From Campylobacter concisus (lineage in GTDB: Bacteria > Campylobacterota > Campylobacteria > Campylobacterales > Campylobacteraceae), in NCBI RefSeq assembly GCF_002913715.1, contig NZ_PPCE01000009.1:806001-870000 (forward strand): a stretch of DNA of 64,000 bases, read 5' to 3'. The notes below the pieces were generated by a model, which saw nothing but the letters and a program-made list of their open reading frames with translations, was not told the origin of the DNA and made no database searches. Positions 9,784-18,074 of this stretch are shown here, piece by piece. Positions within the stretch are counted from its first letter, which is position 1. Each line of letters opens with the position of its first letter. Both the position numbers and the translations under genes were made by a program.

Positions 9784-12032
9784 CTATATACCTTGATGAT
9801 AAAGCCGCGCGTTACGTCTTTTACGATCACTTCTGAGCTAAAGCTTATCCTTGCAAAATCGCCAAATTCCTCTTTTATAAGCTCGGCTGCTGCCTTTGCG
9901 CGCTCTTTACCAACGCCATAATTTACATAGTTATTTAGCCTGCCAAGATCGTCTTTTTTGATACTTTGCGCCACATTTGACGGGATGACAAAATTTTTCT
10001 TATCTACGATCGGAATTATCTCATAAAGGTAGTTTGAGTTAAATCTTTGCAAAAATTCGCTCACTCTATTCTTACACATCACGCTAATCTTATCTTTTGC
10101 GTCCATGTCATCACACTCAAGGCTGGAGATCAAAACTAGCTTTGTTGGCGTCTCTGGCTTAGTTGTCGCTTGCAAGATATTTTTTAAATTCACATTTTCA
10201 TTTTCAAGCTCATCTTGTCTATTTAAATTTTGCTCGATATCTTTTTGAAGTTCGATGATTTTGGCATTTACTGGACTTCCTTTTGCGCTAGATGAGCTAA
10301 GTTCATTTATTTTAGAATTTAACCTTTCAATCGTCTTATTGCTCTCGTTTAACTTATGTTTTGCACTCTCTAGCTCATTTTGTAAGCTTAGTAAATTTTT
10401 ACCACCACTTTTATTACTATCAGCAAAAAGAGCCGACGTATCGGCTATCTTTTTTTGCAAAATATTTATTTGCTGACGCAAAATTTCATAATTTTGCATA
10501 TCGATCTTTAGCGTCCTTTTTTGAGCTTCTAGCTCACTTTGCTTTGCTGCTAGCATTTGGCTTGTTTGCGTGAGATTATTTTCTAGCTCTTTTATCTTTT
10601 CATCTTTTAAATTTATCTTTGCACTTAAATTTTTTAACTCGCTGTCATTTAAACCAAGCTTTTGGGTCTGCAAAGAGATAGTTTGATTTTGCTCAAACAA
10701 AGTTTTTAAAAATTTATTTGTCTTTGTATCAAGCGTCTTTAGCTCATCTCTTGTATTTTTAAGGCTCTCTTCACTTAAATTTAGCTTTTTGCTTAGCTCA
10801 TTTAGAGTTGAGTTTGCGTCTAAATTTTGCTTTTCAAGCTTTTTATTTAGAGCATTTGCCCTCTCAAGCTCTTTTTTAAGCGAGCTTATATTTTCATTTG
10901 CAAGCTTGTTCTCTTGCTCGCTTTTTAGGCTCTTTTGTTTAAGATCATAAAAGCTTTTATGAAGCGCCGCAAGCGAGGCATTTAGCTCTAAATTTTTGCC
11001 ATTATAGCTTTGTGCCATTAGATCCTTTGAGTTTAGGTTTTTCTTGATCTCTTCAAGCTCGTAAATTCTATCTTTTAGTGCAGTCTTATTTGACTCAAGA
11101 GCCTCCTGCAAGTCGATTATCTTATTTGCCTTCTTAGAAAGCTCATCCTCCATAACGCTCTTTTGCGTCTCAAAGCCATCATTTAGCGCATTTATCTCTT
11201 TTTCATAACTAAATTTTTGAGTGTTAGCGTCGTTTTTAACTCGCTCGATCTCCTCTTTTAAAAGCAAAATTTCTTTTTTCTCGCCTCTATCTTTTTCATT
11301 TTGAGCTTTTTCATACTCTTTTATAAGAGCTTCTTTTTGCGCAAGTGTCGCATTTAGCTCGTTATTTTGCTCTTTTAAAGCGGTGTAGTTTGCCTCGAAG
11401 CTCTCTTTAAATTTATTAAAGCTGGCCTTGGCATCTTTAAGTTTGCTCTCATCGCCATTTCTAGCGTCATTTATCGCATTTTCAAGGTCGATTATCTTTT
11501 TCTCATAAGCCTTTGAGCTCTCTATCATATCAGCTTGCGCTTCATTTAGGCGCTTTGTCAAAGCTTGGATATTTTCAAAGTGTTGCGCCTCAAGCTCGCC
11601 AAGAGCCTTTTGATTTTTTTCTACTATCTCGTTTTTTTCATTTTCGATATTTCTTTTCATCTCTGAAATTTTGCTTATGAAGTCTAAATTTTTCTCGCTC
11701 ATATCGACATTATCAGCGGCCAAAATTTCATTTTTTTTGCTTAGCTCGCGCACTTGCTCTTGAAGCTCTTTTACATTGTCTGATAAATTTAGATCCTTGT
11801 CATCAACAAAATTTTGCATGTAGCTCTTTGGCGTGATGTAGCCGCCATACTCGTAAAGATCGTCTTTGCTTACATATCTTTGCTTCTCTTCTTCGGGGAG
11901 ATCATCAAAATTTATAGAATAAATCGTTTGATTAGTATCTTTTGGCGTCTCGTCCTCTTTTTGAAATTTCAAAAACGAGAGAGAAAAGCCAACTATCAGA
12001 CAAACAATAGCTAGTGCGATTTTATTTATCAA
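9780..12032 (-). CDS. Membrane-anchored long coiled-coil protein
   Basis: A 750-residue protein with one N-terminal membrane segment (IALAIVCLIVGFSLSFLKF, 5-23), then about 540 residues (85-625) of almost unbroken coiled coil rich in Lys, Glu, Asn and Leu, and a compact C-terminal domain of about 110 residues (from LVLISSLECDDMDAK to GFIIKVYR). The C-terminal domain has features that weakly recall OmpA-type folds (NNYVNYGVGKERAKAAAELI). Homologues in Campylobacter have been labelled after eukaryotic Uso1p, which is only a coiled-coil similarity. The layout suggests a periplasmic spacer or scaffold. Overlaps its neighbours by 4 nt on each side. Confidence 0.7.
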   Translation of the reverse strand: MINKIALAIVCLIVGFSLSFLKFQKEDETPKDTNQTIYSINFDDLPEEEKQRYVSKDDLYEYGGYITPKSYMQNFVDDKDLNLSDNVKELQEQVRELSKKNEILAADNVDMSEKNLDFISKISEMKRNIENEKNEIVEKNQKALGELEAQHFENIQALTKRLNEAQADMIESSKAYEKKIIDLENAINDARNGDESKLKDAKASFNKFKESFEANYTALKEQNNELNATLAQKEALIKEYEKAQNEKDRGEKKEILLLKEEIERVKNDANTQKFSYEKEINALNDGFETQKSVMEDELSKKANKIIDLQEALESNKTALKDRIYELEEIKKNLNSKDLMAQSYNGKNLELNASLAALHKSFYDLKQKSLKSEQENKLANENISSLKKELERANALNKKLEKQNLDANSTLNELSKKLNLSEESLKNTRDELKTLDTKTNKFLKTLFEQNQTISLQTQKLGLNDSELKNLSAKINLKDEKIKELENNLTQTSQMLAAKQSELEAQKRTLKIDMQNYEILRQQINILQKKIADTSALFADSNKSGGKNLLSLQNELESAKHKLNESNKTIERLNSKINELSSSSAKGSPVNAKIIELQKDIEQNLNRQDELENENVNLKNILQATTKPETPTKLVLISSLECDDMDAKDKISVMCKNRVSEFLQRFNSNYLYEIIPIVDKKNFVIPSNVAQSIKKDDLGRLNNYVNYGVGKERAKAAAELIKEEFGDFARISFSSEVIVKDVTRGFIIKVYR

Positions 12033-12991
12033 GCTTGTGCCTTGCCTTTTAAGATATCTTTGATAACGCTATGAGCGTGATTTAGTCCGACTACTATCGA
12101 GCCGCCATTTTTTAAAACGATGTCGCCTCCCACATATAGTCCTGGCACGCTACTTTGGTAATTGCTATCAACTATCGGAGTGCCTTTCTCATCAGTTTTT
12201 ATCTGACATTTTTGTAAAAAATCCACCGGACTTGAGCCACCGATCGCATAGACAACCCTGTCATAGACACGGATTTTGCCATTTTCATAATGCACTCTTA
12301 CCTTGCCTGATTCATTATCGATCTCGGTTATATCGTGATTTAGCCTTACTTTTATTTTATTATGCTTCTCAAGCTCCCAAAGTGCGCTTAAATTTGTCTC
12401 ATTTACACGGCTAAATTTATCTTTTCTGTAAGCGATCGTAGTTTTGTTATACTGACAAAGCTCGATAGCGTACTCAACCGCAGAGTTGCCACCGCCCACA
12501 ACTAGCACTTTTTCGCCGTTTGTGCAGTTATCAAGGTTAAAATTTACAACTGAATTTAGTGATGGCGGGATCTTATAGTCAGGTTTGTTTGGTCGTCCCA
12601 TTTTGCCGATCGAGACCATCACGTTTTTGGCTTCATAGACAGCTTTTGAGGTAGTTACTTTAAAAATTTCGCCCTCTTTTTTTACGCTTTCGACCTCAGA
12701 GTTAAAAAACGCCTCGATATTCTCAGAGTCAAGTAGCTTGTCAAAATAATCAAGCGTACTCTCTTTTGTGCCATCTTCAAACGAAACTAGCCCATGTATC
12801 GTGCTATCTTGCCCTTTATACTCTTTATCTACGCGTTTATTGTCTTTATAAAATTTTCTGATCGTTTGGCTGTGGTTGTCGCCTTTTTCAAGGAGCAAAA
12901 CATTACTTAAGCCATTTCTTTTTGCCTCTACTACGCTAGCTATGCCACAAGGTCCGCCGCCAACTACTATTAGATCATAAATATTTGCCAT
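12029..12991 (-). CDS. FAD/NAD(P)-dependent pyridine nucleotide-disulfide oxidoreductase family protein
   Basis: A 320-residue flavoprotein of the thioredoxin reductase-like/YpdA group. The FAD-binding motif is DLIVVGGGPCGIASVVEA at the N-terminus and the NAD(P)H-binding motif is KVLVVGGGNSAVEYAIEL near residue 165; PGLYVGGDI marks the flavin-contact segment. No CxxC redox pair is visible in the usual place, so it is not an ordinary thioredoxin reductase. I chose the ATG at 12991 because GGAG precedes it; a TTG at 13003 would put that Shine-Dalgarno inside the gene. The substrate is unknown. Confidence 0.82.
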   Translation of the reverse strand: MANIYDLIVVGGGPCGIASVVEAKRNGLSNVLLLEKGDNHSQTIRKFYKDNKRVDKEYKGQDSTIHGLVSFEDGTKESTLDYFDKLLDSENIEAFFNSEVESVKKEGEIFKVTTSKAVYEAKNVMVSIGKMGRPNKPDYKIPPSLNSVVNFNLDNCTNGEKVLVVGGGNSAVEYAIELCQYNKTTIAYRKDKFSRVNETNLSALWELEKHNKIKVRLNHDITEIDNESGKVRVHYENGKIRVYDRVVYAIGGSSPVDFLQKCQIKTDEKGTPIVDSNYQSSVPGLYVGGDIVLKNGGSIVVGLNHAHSVIKDILKGKAQA

Positions 12992-13015
12992 ATTTTTCTC
13001 CAAATTTTATAAATT

Positions 13016-14356
13016 TTAAGCTTTTTTTACTAGATCAGCCATCAAAAATGCAAGCTCTAAAGCCTGATCGGCATTTAGTCTTGGATCGCACTGCGTCTCA
13101 TATCTCTCTTTTAGCGAGCTTTCAGTGATGTTTAGCGCGCCACCAGTGCACTCAGTCACATCTTTGCCAGTCATCTCAAGATGCACGCCACCTGCTCTTG
13201 TGCCCTCAGCTTTATGAATTTCAAAAAAGCTTCTAACCTCGCTTAAAATTTTACTAAATTCACGAGTTTTGTAGTTGTTCGAGGCTTTAACTGTGTTGCC
13301 ATGCATAGGATCGATGCTATAAACGATATTTAGCCCCTCGCGCTTTAGCTCTCTTAAAATTTTTGGTAAATTTTCGCCGATCTTATCAGCGCCCATTCTG
13401 ATTATCACATTTAGTCTGCCAGCTTCATTTTCTGGATTTAGCTTATTTGCAAGAGCAATGACATCTTCAGCTTTTGCGCTTGGTCCGATCTTTACGCCGA
13501 TAGGGTTTTTCACACCACTTAAAAAATGCACGTGAGCGTCGTTTATGCCGCGCGTCCTCTCGCCTATCCAAAGCATGTGAGCTGAGCAGTCGTACCACTC
13601 GCCACTAAGGCTATCAACCCTAGTTAGCGCCTCTTCATAAGGCAAAAGTAGCGCCTCGTGAGATGTATAGACTGCTGTTTGATTTATCGCTGGGGTATTT
13701 GCCGAAGTGATGCCACAAGCTGCCATGAAAGATAGAGTTTTTGTTAGATCGTCAGCTAGTTTTGCGTATTTCTCGCCGATCTCTGGCTTTTTAACAAAGC
13801 CTAAATTCCACTTATGCACCTGATGAAGGTCTGCCAAACCTCCTCTTGAAAAGGCTCTTAAGAGGTTCATCGTAGAAGCACTTTGATAGTAGGCCTCTAT
13901 CATGCGTTTTGGGTCGGCAACTCTAGCCTTTTCGTCAAATTCAAAGCCATTTATGATGTCACCTCTATAGCTTGGCAACTTAACGCCATTTACCTCTTCA
14001 TAATCGCTACTTCTAGGCTTTGCAAACTGCCCTGCTACGCGGCCTACTTTGACTACTGGACAGCCACCAGCAAAGGTTAAAACTATCGCCATTTGAAGTA
14101 AGACCTTAAACATATCTCTGATGTTGTTTGCGTTAAAATTTGCAAAGCTCTCAGCGCAGTCGCCACCTTGAAGCAAAAATGCCTCGCCATTGCAAACTTT
14201 TGCAAGCTCATTTTTAAGACTTCTAGCCTCACCAGCAAATACCAAAGGCGGAAGTGCTTTTAGTTTTTCTTCAGCCTCTTTTAGCTCTTTTAAATTTGGA
14301 TAAGTTGGTTGTTGCAAGATATTAAATTCTCTCCAACTATCTCTGTTCCAAGTCAT
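13016..14356 (-). CDS. 3-deoxy-7-phosphoheptulonate (DAHP) synthase, class II
   Basis: First step of the shikimate pathway: condenses phosphoenolpyruvate with erythrose 4-phosphate. The 446-residue length and sequence ([18 protein letters not shown] at the start, [51 protein letters not shown]) place it in the plant/Mycobacterium-like class II family, not the shorter AroFGH class. The C-terminal part contains [15 protein letters not shown]. It is preceded by a TATAAT box and is 24 nt from the oxidoreductase gene downstream, so the two may share a transcript. Confidence 0.95.
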   Translation of the reverse strand: MTWNRDSWREFNILQQPTYPNLKELKEAEEKLKALPPLVFAGEARSLKNELAKVCNGEAFLLQGGDCAESFANFNANNIRDMFKVLLQMAIVLTFAGGCPVVKVGRVAGQFAKPRSSDYEEVNGVKLPSYRGDIINGFEFDEKARVADPKRMIEAYYQSASTMNLLRAFSRGGLADLHQVHKWNLGFVKKPEIGEKYAKLADDLTKTLSFMAACGITSANTPAINQTAVYTSHEALLLPYEEALTRVDSLSGEWYDCSAHMLWIGERTRGINDAHVHFLSGVKNPIGVKIGPSAKAEDVIALANKLNPENEAGRLNVIIRMGADKIGENLPKILRELKREGLNIVYSIDPMHGNTVKASNNYKTREFSKILSEVRSFFEIHKAEGTRAGGVHLEMTGKDVTECTGGALNITESSLKERYETQCDPRLNADQALELAFLMADLVKKA

Positions 14357-14391
14357 AAATTTTTCCTATCTTTTACCTTAATTTAGCGCTG

Positions 14392-14397
14392 ATTATA
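14392..14397 (-). promoter_or_regulatory. Probable -10 box of the DAHP synthase gene
   Basis: TATAAT on the minus strand (context GTGATATAATCAG), 36 nt upstream of the start codon. No strong -35 is visible. Confidence 0.5.
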
Positions 14398-14452
14398 TCA
14401 CGCAAAACTTAAAAAATAAAAGCCATTAATGGGTTATTAAAGATATTTTGCA

Positions 14453-14458
14453 TACAAT
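14453..14458 (+). promoter_or_regulatory. Possible -10 box of the EamA permease gene
   Basis: TACAAT preceded by TTTTGCA, 42 nt before the ATG at 14500. AT-rich DNA lies upstream. Weak evidence. Confidence 0.35.
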
Positions 14459-14499
14459 CGCTACTTTAAATTTACCCAAAAAAAGAGAAGATTTTTTTC

Positions 14500-15387
14500 A
14501 TGATAAAAGGCATTTTTTATTCGCTTTTGGCATCAGTTTTATTTAACTGCATCTACTACATGTCAGTGCTCATGAACCCCATCAGCACGCAAGCTCTTAT
14601 TGGATACCGCATGATCTTTGCCATGCCTTTTGTCATCGCCGCCATTTTTTTGTTAAAACAGCAGCGAAATTTCAAATTTTTACTTCTAAAAATAAAGCTA
14701 AAACCTAAAATTTTACTAGTTTTGCTTGCTACCTCGCTCATCGTCTCATTTCAGATGTGGCTCTATCTCTGGGCTCCAAGTAACGGCGCAGCGCTAAAAG
14801 TCTCGATAGGCTACCTCATCATGCCAATAGTCATGGTCCTTTTTGGACGGATATTTTTCAAAGAGCACCTCTCAAAAACAAAGTTAGCATCGATATTTTT
14901 CGCTGCCATTGGCGTCTTTAGCACAGCAGTCATTAGTGGTGGCATCTCGTGGGAGAGCGCTGTAGTTTTTTGCCTTTATCCAGTCTATTTTACCATTAGA
15001 AAGTACTACAACCTTGCAAATTTCTCAAGCTTTGTTATCGAGATAATTTTTATGTTTTTATTCTCATTTTATTTTGCGCTCACAGCCGATATGGACTACG
15101 TAATGAGCCAAAATCCAAACATCTACTATCTGCTCATCTTGCTTGGTGCTATCAGCGGCATAGCCCTCATCGCCCAGATCCTCTCAAGCACGCTCGTGCC
15201 GATAAATGTACTAGGTTTGCTTACATATTTTGAGCCTATAATGATGCTTTTTGTCTCATTTGCCATCGGCGAGAGACTGGAGAAAAGCTCATACTTTTTG
15301 ATGATCTGCCTAGCCATCTCTGTCACGCTTTTGATGATAGATAGTATAAATTCTATAAAAGGCGACAAAAATACCAAGACTAAATGA
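14500..15387 (+). CDS. EamA-family (DMT superfamily) permease
   Basis: A 295-residue integral membrane protein with about ten hydrophobic segments in two EamA halves. It looks related to the RarD branch: YRMIFAMPFVIAAIFLL aligns in position with the HRxxWS segment of the downstream permease, and GALISGIALIAQ-type loops and LTYFEPIMMLFVSFAIGERL fit the second half. Probably exports a small metabolite or amino acid; the substrate cannot be read from sequence. Its TGA ends within the start region of the next permease, so the two form a tandem pair, possibly an old duplication. Confidence 0.82.
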   Translation: MIKGIFYSLLASVLFNCIYYMSVLMNPISTQALIGYRMIFAMPFVIAAIFLLKQQRNFKFLLLKIKLKPKILLVLLATSLIVSFQMWLYLWAPSNGAALKVSIGYLIMPIVMVLFGRIFFKEHLSKTKLASIFFAAIGVFSTAVISGGISWESAVVFCLYPVYFTIRKYYNLANFSSFVIEIIFMFLFSFYFALTADMDYVMSQNPNIYYLLILLGAISGIALIAQILSSTLVPINVLGLLTYFEPIMMLFVSFAIGERLEKSSYFLMICLAISVTLLMIDSINSIKGDKNTKTK

Positions 15388-15427
15388 GAGCCAAAAAGGC
15401 GTTATTCTCGCGCTTAGCGCCTTTTTT

Positions 15428-16258
15428 ATGTGGGGATTTTTGGCGGTTTATTTCAACCTATTTAGCAAAGATGTCGATGCTTATGAAATTTTAGCCCACA
15501 GGATCATCTGGTCATTTTTCTTGATGGCGGCAGTGCTTTGCATTAATGGCAAAATGGGCGAAATTTTTACTTTACTTAAAGATATTCGTTCGCTAAAAAT
15601 CCTATTTTTGAGTGGCATATTTATCACCACAAACTGGGGCGTTTATGTCTATGCTGTTAGCAATGGAAAAATTCTTGACACAAGCCTGGGCTATTTTATA
15701 AATCCACTAATAAGCATGCTCCTTGGTGTTATCATCTTTAAAGAAAGGCTAAATAAAAGCGGAATTTTAGCCATTTGTATAGTCGTTTTAGCTATTAGCG
15801 TACAAATTTATGCCCAAGGCGGATTGCCATTAGTTTCCATTATCTTGCCGCTTTCATTTGGATTTTACGCAGCAGTTAGAAAGATGGCAAAGATTAGCGC
15901 ATTTAACGGGCTTTTTATAGAGACGTTTTTTATGTTCCCATTTGCACTTGCCTACGTTTTTTACATAGCATTTTTGGGCAAAAGCCACTTTGGACTAAAC
16001 GAAGACTCACTTTTAATGATCGCTTCAAGCATCGTAACTATCGTGCCGCTTGTCGCTTTTAATGCAGCCGCAACAAGGATAAATTTAACAACGATTGGCT
16101 ACTTGCAATACATCTCGCCAACCATCGCGATCCTTTGTGCGGTATTCATTTACGGCGAAAATTTAGACGGCTACAAAGTCATCTCGTTTTGCATGATCTG
16201 GCTGGCACTTGCGATAATTAGCATAGATAAATTTAGAAAAAGGAGTAAATATGAATAG
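15428..16258 (+). CDS. RarD-type EamA permease (start uncertain)
   Basis: Membrane permease of the RarD branch, 276 residues from the first ATG, with EILAHRIIWSFFLMA near the start and YLQYISPTIAILCAVFIYGE near the end. The start is doubtful: the frame is open back to 15359 and the translation upstream of the ATG (QKGVILALSAFF) matches the first membrane segment expected for RarD proteins, but that extension holds no ATG, GTG or TTG. Either an ATA at 15371 is used (AAAGG lies 8 nt before it), or one A is missing from AAAAA at 15393-15397, since the ATG at 15384 would then read in frame. Activity may be reduced if only 15428 is used. Confidence 0.8.
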   Translation: MWGFLAVYFNLFSKDVDAYEILAHRIIWSFFLMAAVLCINGKMGEIFTLLKDIRSLKILFLSGIFITTNWGVYVYAVSNGKILDTSLGYFINPLISMLLGVIIFKERLNKSGILAICIVVLAISVQIYAQGGLPLVSIILPLSFGFYAAVRKMAKISAFNGLFIETFFMFPFALAYVFYIAFLGKSHFGLNEDSLLMIASSIVTIVPLVAFNAAATRINLTTIGYLQYISPTIAILCAVFIYGENLDGYKVISFCMIWLALAIISIDKFRKRSKYE

Positions 16259-16703
16259 CGTAACGATTTATTTGCTGCTTGCGTTTTTTGCGGCGCTTAT
16301 TTTATATTTTCAGATACAAAAACTAACCAGAAAGCTCGACGAAGAGGGGGCGGTGCCAGCTTATCAAAAGGCTGCGCAAGAGGTTTTAGAAAATTTAAGC
16401 AATGCTGAGAAATATCCAAAATTTTGCAACGTAATATTTAAAAAAATAAACGCCTTAAGGCAAGATATTTTATTTGAAGATGCGCTAAATAGTGAGTCTG
16501 ATAAAGATAAAGCATTAGATGCCTTAGAGCAAATAAGAGAAAAATTAGAAACTTTATCAAAGCAAGAGAATTTAAGCTGGGAGAGCGAACTCTTTGCGAT
16601 CTTGGATGAGCTCGATGGCTTTGTAAAGATAAATTTCAAAAACGGCGAAAATAGAGCCGAAGAGCTAAGAGAGGAGCTAAAGAGAGAATTTGATGGGTTG
16701 TGA
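16251..16703 (+). CDS. Small membrane-anchored protein of unknown function
   Basis: 150 residues. Residues about 5-21 (TIYLLLAFFAALILYFQ) form one membrane segment; the rest is a charged, helical, probably coiled-coil cytoplasmic or periplasmic tail rich in Glu, Lys and Leu. It overlaps the permease gene by 8 nt, with AAAAGGAG before its ATG, so it is probably translated with it. I do not recognise the family; a role as an accessory of the permease is only a guess. Confidence 0.65.
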   Translation: MNSVTIYLLLAFFAALILYFQIQKLTRKLDEEGAVPAYQKAAQEVLENLSNAEKYPKFCNVIFKKINALRQDILFEDALNSESDKDKALDALEQIREKLETLSKQENLSWESELFAILDELDGFVKINFKNGENRAEELREELKREFDGL

Positions 16704-16774
16704 TGATTTTTTACATAAATAGAATTTGTTTTTAAAAAGATTTAAGACACTAAGATAAAAAATCAATTGTGCCA

Positions 16775-16780
16775 TAATGC
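16775..16780 (+). promoter_or_regulatory. Possible -10 box of the DUF262 genes
   Basis: CATAAT, 22 nt before the ATG at 16803, in a strongly AT-rich spacer that follows the small membrane protein gene. Suggests that the island has its own transcript. Confidence 0.35.
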
Positions 16781-16802
16781 AGAAAATTTAAGAGTATAGA
16801 AC

Positions 16803-18074
16803 ATGAAAGCGAATATCAAAAATCTCTCTGAAATATTTAGTAAAAATTTAAAAATACCAAGTTATCAACGTCCGTATACATGGAGTACTAAATCGACTCT
16901 TGAGCTTTTTAATGATATTTTTAAAGAATACGAAAATAACAAAAACGAGTACCGTATAGGCTCTGTCATATTGCATCAAGAAGCTGAAAATTATAATATT
17001 GTCAATGGGCAACAAAGACTTACTACGCTTACAATACTACTAAAATTACTAGGAGAAGAAAATTTGCCGTTATTGAAGCAAACTTTTAATCCTCTCTCTT
17101 TTAATAGCATCACAAATAATAATAAAATTTTAAAACAAAAAGCAGAGTTACTAACAGGTGATGAAAAAGAAAAATTTAAACAATTTATCTTAAATAATTG
17201 CACCATGGTTGAAATCATTGTGTATAAACAACAAGATGCTTTTAACTACTTTGACTCACAAAATACCAGAGGTAAAGCACTAGAAGTGCACGATCTACTA
17301 AAAGCATACCATCTAAGGCATATGACAGATGACAATGAAGCCAAAAAAGTTCAGATAATATCAAATTGGGAGGATAAAAACAGCGATGAAATAAAAGAAA
17401 TTTTTAGCGATTTTTTGTTCCCTATTATTAGATGGCAACGTAGAGAGAGTGGATTATATTATTCCAAAAACCACATAGATATTTTTAAAGGTATAGACCA
17501 TACTTCGCTATATAATGTGACTAAATTTAATAAAGCAGCGGTAACTTTTTTAGAAAAAAGTGATGATTTTGCTTATATTTTTAGCTCTAAAAATAGTATT
17601 AAATTTTTACTCACTCAAGATTTGTTAAGTGGAAAACACTTTTTTTACTTTACAGCTCACTATCTAAACCTTTGCCATAAAATAAAGAAATTTGTAGAAG
17701 CAAAATATGATGACAACGCCATGCCTAGGAAAAAGAGAGGTGATAAATATATAGTAAGACTTTTTGAATGCCTTATAATGGCATTTGTTGATAGATTTGG
17801 CTTTGATGAGCTTAGCGAAAATATTTGCGCATTTTTTTATAGGTATGTTTATACTTTGCGTTTAGTAAAACAGGCCATATATCTAGAGAGTATAAACAAA
17901 TATGCACTTGGATATCAAGATGAAAATAACGGATTAAATTTATTTGAAAAAATATCTCACATGAGATCGCCAGATGAAATTTACAGCGTTGAGCTATGTG
18001 ATATTGAGTCCATTGTTGATGGATATGATGATATAAAAAATAGATTGGAAATTAAAAATGAGCAAAACAGATGA
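16803..18074 (+). CDS. DUF262 domain protein (GmrS/SspE-type NTPase fold), first of a pair
   Basis: A 423-residue protein with the DUF262 core: IPSYQRPYTWS (about 18-28), GSVILH, then NIVNGQQRLTTL (about 62-73) and FDSQNTRGKALEVHDLLKAYHLR near residue 150. In GmrSD type IV restriction enzymes and in SspE, this ParB-like fold binds and hydrolyses nucleotides and senses modified DNA. The C-terminal part (about 270-423) is helical and AT-rich and shows no HNH/DUF1524 motif, so by itself it lacks the nuclease. Its last 17 nt overlap the start of the second DUF262 gene. Base composition is clearly more AT-rich than the flanks, in line with horizontal acquisition. A defence role is inferred from the family. 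Confidence 0.85.
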   Translation: MKANIKNLSEIFSKNLKIPSYQRPYTWSTKSTLELFNDIFKEYENNKNEYRIGSVILHQEAENYNIVNGQQRLTTLTILLKLLGEENLPLLKQTFNPLSFNSITNNNKILKQKAELLTGDEKEKFKQFILNNCTMVEIIVYKQQDAFNYFDSQNTRGKALEVHDLLKAYHLRHMTDDNEAKKVQIISNWEDKNSDEIKEIFSDFLFPIIRWQRRESGLYYSKNHIDIFKGIDHTSLYNVTKFNKAAVTFLEKSDDFAYIFSSKNSIKFLLTQDLLSGKHFFYFTAHYLNLCHKIKKFVEAKYDDNAMPRKKRGDKYIVRLFECLIMAFVDRFGFDELSENICAFFYRYVYTLRLVKQAIYLESINKYALGYQDENNGLNLFEKISHMRSPDEIYSVELCDIESIVDGYDDIKNRLEIKNEQNR

